Made by a program: the position numbers and the translations under genes. Shown here one piece after another: positions 26,004-31,136 of a stretch of 31,136 bases of DNA (its first letter is position 1; each line of letters starts with the position of its first letter). The DNA is from Pollutibacter sp044353505 (GTDB taxonomy: Bacteria > Bacteroidota > Bacteroidia > Chitinophagales > Chitinophagaceae). The notes under the pieces are model-generated. The model searched no databases. It worked only from the letters and a program-made list of their open reading frames with translations, and was not told the DNA's origin. The stretch spans positions 1-31,136 of the forward strand of contig JBILBU010000030.1 in assembly GCA_044353505.1 (NCBI GenBank), in the 5' to 3' direction.

Positions 26004-26137
26004 ATGGAGCACTTCTTTTGGATTCTGGATGCTCGGTTTTAAACCCATCATGCATCACCAGTTGAATTAAACCCAGTTGTGTTGAAAAAAGCATATTTAT
26101 TTTTTAAACTGGTAGTAGCCTTCATGGTGTTCTTTAA
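26004..26137 (+). pseudogene. Decayed remnant of a ubiD 3' end
   Basis: Aligned without gaps, 26028-26090 matches 24919-24981 of the intact ubiD at 49 of 63 bases. The intact gene reads DSRVKPHHAPSVELDPVVLK there; the remnant reads DARF, a stop (AAA to TAA), then THHASPVELNPVVLK. Similarity continues with a 1-nt deletion to ATGGT....TTTAA, which coincides with the ubiD stop codon (25027-25029; remnant TAA 26135-26137). Upstream similarity fades at about 26004. The rest of the gene is missing. It is a non-functional fragment of a second ubiD copy or of the same gene duplicated. Confidence 0.8.
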
Positions 26138-26154
26138 CCAATAAAATTTTTGGC

Positions 26155-26442
26155 ATGATTATTTCTGATTTTATCTTGTCAGTTGACAAAAAAATAGCTC
26201 CTTCTTTTTCGTCATTATACCTTGAGGCACTCTGGTATGCGGGTATTGGTGATTGGGATAAATCACATGATCTTATTCAGGATGAACCCGGCAATGATGC
26301 TGCCCATCTTCACGCCTATCTTCATCGTGTTGAAGGCGATCAAGGAAATGCAGATTATTGGTATAGAAGAGCTGGTGAATTTACTCCCACTTGCGGGTTG
26401 AAAGAAGAATGGAAAACGCTTGTTGAAAAATTTATTTCATGA
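26155..26442 (+). CDS. Small conserved-looking protein of unknown function
   Basis: A 95-residue protein. The segment LEALWYAGIGDWDKSHDLIQ, then HLHAYLHRVEGDQGNADYWY and RRAGEF, resembles a small family I recall from Bacteroidota and other phyla whose members share AYLHRxEGDxxNAxYWYRRAG; no function is known. The residues HAYLHR and WYRRAG are likely the conserved core, and the helix pairs look TPR-like. It starts 17 nt after the ubiD remnant. The weak TTTTTGG before the ATG is not a good promoter match. It is probably real because of the family resemblance, although short. Confidence 0.7.
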   Translation: MIISDFILSVDKKIAPSFSSLYLEALWYAGIGDWDKSHDLIQDEPGNDAAHLHAYLHRVEGDQGNADYWYRRAGEFTPTCGLKEEWKTLVEKFIS

Positions 26443-26490
26443 ATTTTTAACTCCCTTTAACTTTATTCCATATCTATCATCCGCCCAATA

Positions 26491-26541
26491 TGACATTCCG
26501 AGGGAAGCGAGCTTGCCTGCCGAAGGCAGGGGATCTAGAAG
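26491..26541. repeat. REP-like intergenic repeat with embedded palindrome
   Basis: The stretch beginning TGACATTCCGAGGGAAGCGAG and ending GGGATCTAGAAG resembles short interspersed repeats common between genes in Bacteroidota genomes (from memory). In its middle is the palindrome CCTGCC-GAA-GGCAGG (26516-26530), itself a frequent hairpin in this phylum. Together they look like one hairpin nested in another repeat. Confidence 0.5.
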
Positions 26542-26545
26542 ATGT

Positions 26546-26626
26546 GTTTAGTCGTTTAGCTGTTTAGTTGTTTAGGGTATAGAACTAAACCCTAAACCTC
26601 TCTCAAACTCCCCAACCTCTCTAAAC
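26546..26626. repeat. 8-bp-periodic GTTTAG array with inverted CTAAAC copies
   Basis: GTTTAG begins at 26546, 26554, 26562 and 26570 (period 8). The opposite orientation CTAAAC occurs at 26585, 26592 and 26621. GTTTAGGGT (26570-26578) and ACCCTAAAC (26589-26597) form a perfect 9-bp inverted repeat around a 10-nt loop. AACCTCTCT is also repeated directly (26595, 26614). Confidence 0.75.
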
Positions 26627-26653
26627 CTTGTATTCCCTTTTACGCTCGCGCAC

Positions 26654-26680
26654 AAAAAAGCCCTGGCTAACGCCAAGGCT
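26654..26680 (-). terminator. Rho-independent terminator of tRNA-Pro
   Basis: On the minus strand AGCCTTGGC (26680-26672), loop GTTA and GCCAGGGCT (26667-26659) give a 9-bp stem with one T-G pair, followed by six T. It starts 10 nt after the tRNA 3' end. Confidence 0.85.
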
Positions 26681-26690
26681 AATTTGTTTG

Positions 26691-26764
26691 TCGGGAAGAC
26701 AAGATTCGAACTTGCGACCCCTAACACCCCATGCTAGTGCGCTACCGGGCTGCGCCACTTCCCG
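26691..26764 (-). tRNA. tRNA-Pro (anticodon GGG)
   Basis: A 74-nt cloverleaf on the minus strand. Acceptor CGGGAAG pairs with CTTCCCG, discriminator A. The D arm is GCGC/GCGC with loop AGCCCGGTA. The anticodon stem CTAGC/GTTAG encloses loop ATGGGGT, so the anticodon is GGG (reads CCC/CCU). The T arm GCAAG/CTTGT holds loop TTCGAAT. CCA is not encoded. Its 5' end is part of an 84-bp tandem repeat that extends upstream, and a terminator follows the 3' end. Confidence 0.95.
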
Positions 26765-26934
26765 AACTTTATTTTGCCGGTTAAAAAGAGCTAACTATTG
26801 CGACACTCCCGATCCATCGGGATGCGTACAAGGCTGCGCCACTTCCCGAACTTTATTTTGCCGGTTAAAAAGAGCTAACTATTGCGACACTCCCGATCCA
26901 TCGGGATGCGTACAAGGCTGCGCCACTTCCCGAA
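26748..26934 (-). repeat. 84-bp tandem repeat (two full copies plus 19 bp) carrying the tRNA-Pro 5' end
   Basis: Units 26748-26831 and 26832-26915 are identical; a third partial copy is 26916-26934. On the minus strand each unit contains the first 17 nt of tRNA-Pro (CGGGAAGTGGCGCAGCC); the first-listed unit supplies the real tRNA 5' end. Each full unit also holds the palindrome TCCCGAT-CC-ATCGGGA. The remainder shows scattered colinear matches to the tRNA body (GTA, CGCA, ATGG, GTCGCAA, TCTT, then CGG), suggesting decayed tRNA-Pro copies that lack the 3' acceptor strand. Confidence 0.9.
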
Positions 26935-26941
26935 ATCTGTA

Positions 26942-26949
26942 CAAAATTA
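26942..26949 (-). promoter_or_regulatory. Candidate -7 box for the tRNA-Pro array
   Basis: On the minus strand TAATTTTG fits TAnnTTTG exactly and lies 9 nt before the CGGGAAG of the outermost (third) tRNA stub, the position expected for a tRNA promoter. No comparable perfect box is present inside the 84-bp unit next to the intact tRNA. Confidence 0.55.
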
Positions 26950-27004
26950 AAGAATTTCATCCCTATTTTCACTCTTTAAGCTGTCAAATTACTCTACAAA
27001 TCTA

Positions 27005-27012
27005 TATCTTCG
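27005..27012 (+). promoter_or_regulatory. Candidate -7 box for the dihydroorotase-like run
   Basis: TATCTTCG, one mismatch to TAnnTTTG, 15 nt before ATG 27028. No convincing -33 element. Confidence 0.45.
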
Positions 27013-27027
27013 CGTAATTCATAGCAT

Positions 27028-28284
27028 ATGACTATCCTCGTCCGCAATGCCTGCATAAAGGATAAAAGCTCCACACACCACGATAAAGTTCGAGATATTT
27101 TAATCTCCGATGGTAAGATCGTTGATATTGCAGAGCAAATTAATACACCTGCCGATACCACTATTGAATCTAAGGGTTTACACCTTTCTCCCGGTTGGGT
27201 AGATATTTTTGTATCGGGTACTGATCCTGGATTCGAATTCAAAGATGACCTTGCTTCGATTGCTGCATCCGCTGCCGCAGGTGGTTATACCCATGTCTTC
27301 TTAACTCCCAATACAAATCCAGTAACCCACAACAAAACCGGTGTTCAATATATTACTGAAAGGAAAATTTCTCATCCGGTTCAGCTTCACCCGATTGGTG
27401 CAATAACTAAAAATACTGACGGGAAAGAACTGACAGAGATGTTTGACATGAGACAGCATGGAGCAATATCGTTTAGTGACGGACATCGAAGTGTTCAGTC
27501 TGCAGGCTTGCTCATCAAGGCCTTGCAATATGTTAAGGCCTTTGAAGGCATCATCATTCAGATACCAGATGATCAATCTGTTGCGCCACACGGACTCATG
27601 CACGAGGGAATAGTATCAACTCAGGTTGGCCTTCCTGGTAAGCCTGCACTTGCAGAAGAAATAATGGTTTCCAGGGATATTGAACTTCTTCGGTATACTG
27701 ATTCATCTCTGCATATCACCGGTGTAACTCTAGCGACTAGTCTAGCGATGATTAGAAAGGCAAAACAAGATGGACTAAAATTGACTTGTTCAACAACCAC
27801 ACATCACCTCACCTTTACTGATGCCGATCTTCTTTCTAGCTACAATACAAACCTGAAAGTAAATCCGCCACTAAGAACTGAAGCAGACCGTCAGGCACTA
27901 ATCAATGCTGTGAAAGACGGAACAATTGATTGCATAACCTCTCACCATACGCCTCAAAATATTGATGCCAAAGTTTGTGAGTTTGAATATGCTGGATATG
28001 GGATGCTTGGCCTAGAATCAACTTTTGGTGCGCTAGGGAATATAGGTCTAACAACAGACCAAATACTCCAGGTAATTTCTGTAAACCCAAGGAAAATATT
28101 CGGTATTCTTCCTTCTATTGAAATTGGTGCTGAAGTAGACATCACAATCTTTAATCCAGATACTAAACAAGTATTCACGGAACATGATATTAAGTCCCGC
28201 TCATCAAATACTCCCTTCCTCGGAATGGAGATTAAAGGGGAGATTATTGGCACCCTCCTTTCCACTCAAAAAAATATTAAGTAA
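27028..28284 (+). CDS. Dihydroorotase-like amidohydrolase lacking metal ligands
   Basis: A 418-residue member of the dihydroorotase family (LSPGWVDI near 53-60, TPNTNP, GLPGKPALAEEI, NPPLR, GLESTFG). However, the HxH and Arg that bind metal and substrate in active enzymes after this first strand are replaced: residues 59-68 read DIFVSGTDPG, so F61, S63 and T65 stand where His, His and Arg are expected. The catalytic Asp of the TDHxP segment is also lost (SHHTPQ, 305-310), and the His of the H-x-E-D segment is missing (IIQIPDD). Many Bacteroidota carry such a second, degenerate copy. It is probably not catalytically active as a dihydroorotase and may act as a structural partner of aspartate transcarbamoylase (inference). 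It is first in a run with DUF4199 and GT2. Confidence 0.88.
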   Translation: MTILVRNACIKDKSSTHHDKVRDILISDGKIVDIAEQINTPADTTIESKGLHLSPGWVDIFVSGTDPGFEFKDDLASIAASAAAGGYTHVFLTPNTNPVTHNKTGVQYITERKISHPVQLHPIGAITKNTDGKELTEMFDMRQHGAISFSDGHRSVQSAGLLIKALQYVKAFEGIIIQIPDDQSVAPHGLMHEGIVSTQVGLPGKPALAEEIMVSRDIELLRYTDSSLHITGVTLATSLAMIRKAKQDGLKLTCSTTTHHLTFTDADLLSSYNTNLKVNPPLRTEADRQALINAVKDGTIDCITSHHTPQNIDAKVCEFEYAGYGMLGLESTFGALGNIGLTTDQILQVISVNPRKIFGILPSIEIGAEVDITIFNPDTKQVFTEHDIKSRSSNTPFLGMEIKGEIIGTLLSTQKNIK

Positions 28285-28286
28285 TC

Positions 28287-28799
28287 ATGGAACAAAAATC
28301 AGTTAGTCATTTTTTAGCTGGAGGTATTTTGGCCTCATTGGTAATTCTCTATTCTGTAATACTGATTCTAACAGATCAACTCCAGAATCAGCAGCTTGCC
28401 TTGGTTACTTATGTTATAATCATTGGCTGTCTTGTTTATTTTATCCGGGAGTTTGGAAAATCAGTTGATTTTAATGCATCATTTGGCAAACTTTTTTCTT
28501 TCGGGTTTAAGGCAACTGCCTTTGCAACAATCCTCATGTTGGCATTTCAAGTTATTCTGAACCTGATTTTTCCTGAGCTAAAGGATCAAATGATTGAGGC
28601 TGCAAGGCAGAAAATGAGCGAAGACCCAAGAGTAACTGAAGATGCAATAGACATGTCTTCTGACTTTCTCTTAAAAACATATTGGCCATTGCTGATTGCA
28701 GGAACAATCTTTGGTTCTCTCGTAGTAGGCGCCATTGGTTCATTGATAGGTGCTGCAGTTACTAAAAAAAATCCCCAAACTCCCTTTCAACAGCAATAA
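28287..28799 (+). CDS. DUF4199 integral membrane protein
   Basis: A 170-residue protein with about four membrane segments (~10-28, 37-52, 70-95, 133-158) and a charged loop between the third and fourth (MIEAARQKMSEDPRVTEDAI). Topology, length and loop position match the Bacteroidota-specific DUF4199 family, whose function is unknown. It starts 2 nt after the dihydroorotase-like gene, and its stop codon touches the start codon of the GT2 gene, so the three form one operon. I recall DUF4199 next to GT2 genes in other Bacteroidota. Confidence 0.88.
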   Translation: MEQKSVSHFLAGGILASLVILYSVILILTDQLQNQQLALVTYVIIIGCLVYFIREFGKSVDFNASFGKLFSFGFKATAFATILMLAFQVILNLIFPELKDQMIEAARQKMSEDPRVTEDAIDMSSDFLLKTYWPLLIAGTIFGSLVVGAIGSLIGAAVTKKNPQTPFQQQ

Positions 28800-29735
28800 A
28801 TGAATATTTCCGTCATCATACCACTCAAAGACGAGGCAGAATCATTGCCTGAATTGTGTTCGTGGATCAAGAAAGTGATGGATTCCAACGGATTTTTATT
28901 TGAGGTCATTCTCATTGATGATGGTAGCCGTGACCGTTCATGGGATGTCATTACCACTATCCATAAAGATGACCATCGATTCCATGGTATAAAGTTCAAA
29001 AGAAATTACGGAAAAAGTGCAGCCTTGAACGTAGCCTTTCAGCAGGCTACTGGAGAAGTTGTTATCACAATGGATGCAGACCTTCAGGATAGTCCAGATG
29101 AGATTCCTGCTTTATACCATAAAGTGTTGGATGAGGGATATGACCTGGTAAGTGGCTGGAAGAAAAAGCGTTATGATAATGTGTTAACGAAAAATATTCC
29201 CTCGAAACTCTTTAATGCGGTTACAAGAAGGATGTCAGGTATTCAACTGAATGATTTCAATTGTGGATTGAAAGCATACCGCAATGAAGTCATTAAGCAC
29301 GTTGAAGTATACGGTGAAATGCATCGTTATATTCCCGTTTTGGCAAAGTGGGCTGGATATGATCGAATTGGTGAAAAAGAAGTGGAGCACAGAGCCCGAA
29401 AATATGGCATATCAAAATTTGGATGGGAACGTTTTGTTAATGGTTTTCTTGATCTAACAACCATCATGTTTATTGGCAGGTTTGGTAAGAAACCAATGCA
29501 ATTTTTTGGTTTATTAGGCACTCTTTCTTTTCTGATTGGGTTTGCTTTTATTGCCTATTTGGTTACTTCCAAATTAATTGATTTTAATTTCGCTATCACA
29601 ACCAGACCGGCATTTTATATTTCTCTCACCATCATGATTATCGGAACTCAGCTATTTCTTGCTGGGTTTATTGGCGAATTGATTGCTAGAAACTCTAACG
29701 ATAGGAATACCTACAATATTGAGGAAAGGGTTTAG
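28800..29735 (+). CDS. GT2 glycosyltransferase, polyprenyl-phosphate type, membrane-anchored
   Basis: A 311-residue family 2 glycosyltransferase. The GT-A domain has ISVIIPLKDEAESLPEL, the nucleotide-binding LIDDGSRDRS (39-48), KRNYGKSAALN and the metal-binding DADLQD at 92-97. The later EHRARKYGISKFGW matches the conserved RxxGxSK stretch of dolichol/undecaprenyl-phosphate sugar transferases (DPM1/ArnC/GtrB-like). Two C-terminal membrane helices (~232-258, 268-292) anchor it. It probably loads a sugar onto undecaprenyl phosphate. Its TAG stop interlocks with the TAA stop of the converging gene. Confidence 0.92.
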   Translation: MNISVIIPLKDEAESLPELCSWIKKVMDSNGFLFEVILIDDGSRDRSWDVITTIHKDDHRFHGIKFKRNYGKSAALNVAFQQATGEVVITMDADLQDSPDEIPALYHKVLDEGYDLVSGWKKKRYDNVLTKNIPSKLFNAVTRRMSGIQLNDFNCGLKAYRNEVIKHVEVYGEMHRYIPVLAKWAGYDRIGEKEVEHRARKYGISKFGWERFVNGFLDLTTIMFIGRFGKKPMQFFGLLGTLSFLIGFAFIAYLVTSKLIDFNFAITTRPAFYISLTIMIIGTQLFLAGFIGELIARNSNDRNTYNIEERV

Positions 29736-30721
29736 TTGCTTATTCGCTCCCTTGGAGTTTTCTTAATGATCTCTTTTAGGAAACCTGTTCCATAGCCAAT
29801 CATTTGTATCCATGCTGCTGCCATAGATAAGGTTGATACCCTGAAGCTCTTCGTTTTAACCCAACACTCAATTCCAATAGCAATAAAGTAACTGATGTAT
29901 ACAAATGATATCAGATTAAACATTGAACTGCTGAAGATTGAAATAAATGGGATTGAAAAAAAACCCAACGTGAACAAAAGCGGGAATAAGTGGACTAGCT
30001 TAATTGATCCTGGATGTGCCCTATTCACAATAATCCTGCTCTTACCAAAGATGAACACTTGTTTATAAAATTTTGCTAGTGATGTTCTTCTCTTATGATA
30101 AACATAGGCATCTGCTATCAACACTGATTTAAACCCTCCTTTTTTCATTCTAAAGCTAAGGTCGATATCCTCTCCAATTTTAGTGTAGTGAAACCCACCT
30201 AAACCGGTAAAGACCGTTTTTTTGATACCAAAATTAAAAGACCTTGGTTCAAACCAACTAACCTGTTTTTTGCCACCTCTGATGCCTCCAGTTGTAAGAT
30301 ATGAAGTCATGGTATGGCTTATGGCCTTTTGCAATGAGTTAAAATCTTTTGATGCCATATCTGGACCACCCCATGCATCAACATCATTTTTTAATAATGC
30401 TTGTTCAACCTTTATGAAATAATCATCAGGTATAATACAGTCGGAATCAAAGAATACGATATACGCTCCCCTAGCCAAGGAAACCCCAATATTTCTTGTA
30501 TGACCTGGACCAGTATTGTGTTTGAAATGATAATGAATAGTTAGGCGCGTAGCATACCTGTCAACGATTTCTTTGCAATCCAATGTGGATCCATCCTCCA
30601 AGATAATCACCTCAAAATTCTTAAACAGTTGATTGCTGAGGCTGTTTAATAATTCCCCTACTTCATCAGGCCTGTTGTATACTGCAACAACAATGGAATA
30701 TTTAGGTACTGAGTCGATCAT
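29732..30721 (-). CDS. GT2 glycosyltransferase, membrane-associated
   Basis: A 329-residue family 2 glycosyltransferase. N-terminal YSIVVAVYNRPDEVGELLNS and EVIILEDGS form the nucleotide site, FFDSDCIIPDDYF holds the DxD (92-94), and GEDIDLSFRMKKGG carries the acceptor-side catalytic acid. Two to three hydrophobic segments (~235-290) follow, so it is a membrane protein acting on cell-surface glycans. It is not in the same operon as the previous GT2 gene (opposite strand). Substrate unknown. Confidence 0.9.
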   Translation of the reverse strand: MIDSVPKYSIVVAVYNRPDEVGELLNSLSNQLFKNFEVIILEDGSTLDCKEIVDRYATRLTIHYHFKHNTGPGHTRNIGVSLARGAYIVFFDSDCIIPDDYFIKVEQALLKNDVDAWGGPDMASKDFNSLQKAISHTMTSYLTTGGIRGGKKQVSWFEPRSFNFGIKKTVFTGLGGFHYTKIGEDIDLSFRMKKGGFKSVLIADAYVYHKRRTSLAKFYKQVFIFGKSRIIVNRAHPGSIKLVHLFPLLFTLGFFSIPFISIFSSSMFNLISFVYISYFIAIGIECWVKTKSFRVSTLSMAAAWIQMIGYGTGFLKEIIKKTPRERISN

Positions 30722-30771
30722 CGCATGAAATTAACTAAACTATTGCTGTTAAATGTAAAACATACTTTAAC

Positions 30772-30802
30772 TTGATTTATTAATAAAGCAATATTATTTT
30801 TG
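30772..30802 (+). promoter_or_regulatory. Promoter of the last, truncated gene
   Basis: TTGA (30772-30775), 19-nt spacer and TATTTTTG (30795-30802), an exact -7 match with standard spacing; ATG 30833 is 31 nt downstream of the box. Confidence 0.65.
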
Positions 30803-30832
30803 TTTTTTATCACCTAAACTTGGGTATTCATC

Positions 30833-31136
30833 ATGCAATCTAGACAGTCGCTGCTCTTATCTATAGTTTTTTCAATCTTCTTGTTTTTTGTTGTTCCCGA
30901 CTTGTCTGCTCAAATAACCAGTCAACAAAAGATTGAGCTTATCCAAAAAGAGGATAGCCTAGCACCACTGGCTAGATTGATTATTCAATCTGAAGATGCT
31001 TCTGTGAGATTTCGGTCGGACAGTCTCTTCACCAGAATACTTGTTAGGTCTCTCCGGATTCCCAATTCCTTCTACCATCCCTTTGATTCACTTGCTACAG
31101 TTTCTCGTCTATATAGCCCCGATAGCGCTTTCAGGA
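30833..31136 (+). CDS. Secreted protein of unknown function (partial, N-terminal part)
   Basis: About 101 codons are visible before the right edge. The N-terminus MQSRQSLLLSIVFSIFLFFV is a signal peptide with likely cleavage after LSA (before QI). The mature part (QQKIELIQKEDSLAPLARLI, VRFRSDSLFTRILVRSL, SFYHPFDSLATVSRLYSPDS) recalls uncharacterised secreted proteins I associate with Chitinophagaceae, but no named domain is recognised. It is divergent from the GT2 gene. The promoter upstream supports it being real. Confidence 0.75.
   Translation, partial: MQSRQSLLLSIVFSIFLFFVVPDLSAQITSQQKIELIQKEDSLAPLARLIIQSEDASVRFRSDSLFTRILVRSLRIPNSFYHPFDSLATVSRLYSPDSAFR

Noticed and set aside
26748..26934. 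CRISPR-like direct repeats
   Set aside because: The copies are head-to-tail with no unique spacers, the unit is longer than a CRISPR repeat-spacer, no cas genes are near, and the unit contains tRNA sequence.
26628..27017. Open frame of 129 codons across the tRNA-Pro array on the plus strand
   Set aside because: It stays open only because the repeat unit is 84 bp (28 codons); it overlaps the tRNA gene antisense and encodes an internally repeated peptide with no family resemblance.

Overview
The window looks like a chromosomal segment of a Bacteroidota member, most likely from the Chitinophagales/Chitinophagaceae side. The evidence is AT-rich spacers, repeated -7 boxes of the form TAnnTTTG (the Bacteroidota promoter type), family content (DUF4199, DUF1599, a BT_3928-like DoxX protein, DciA-like DUF721 beside recF, a DUF1501/DUF1553 pair) and the style of the hypothetical proteins. 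The taxonomic call is inference from protein families; no search was run.

Layout. (1) 1-5320, minus strand: a four-gene run, cutC > cytochrome-c/DUF1549/DUF1553 protein > Tat-exported DUF1501 protein > sugar-isomerase-like TIM barrel (cut by the window edge), probably for exported sugar or polyol metabolism. (2) 5437-7925: an MsbA-like ABC exporter convergent with an HD hydrolase. (3) 7991-11819, minus: gyrA followed by a secreted TPR protein and a terminator. (4) 11948-15322, minus: a tight run pdhA > membrane TPR protein > ribH > LutA-like Fe-S protein > EVE protein. (5) 15446-16823, plus: recF and a DciA-like gene. (6) 16828-19554, minus: small outer-membrane-type protein, CBS protein, DoxX/thioredoxin-like protein and a duplicated DUF1599 protein. 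(7) 19648-22484: folP, a bidirectional terminator, then the FKBP and DHH phosphoesterase genes on the opposite strand. (8) 22588-26442, plus: ndk, a UbiD decarboxylase, a lipoprotein gene, a decayed copy of the ubiD 3' end, and a small conserved-looking ORF. (9) 26443-27027: a repeat-rich spacer with a REP-like palindrome, an 8-bp-periodic GTTTAG array, tRNA-Pro(GGG) with its terminator, and an 84-bp tandem repeat carrying copies of the tRNA 5' end. (10) 27028-31136: a dihydroorotase-like gene lacking the usual metal ligands, DUF4199 and a GT2 glycosyltransferase in one run, a second GT2 convergent on it with interlocked stop codons, and the start of a secreted protein.

Most genes are ordinary housekeeping genes. 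The unusual material is concentrated at 24.9-27.0 kb: the ubiD 3'-end remnant and the tRNA-Pro/pseudo-tRNA tandem array, whose only clear promoter box lies upstream of the outermost tRNA stub. I saw no defence island, CRISPR array, transposase, integrase or phage module.
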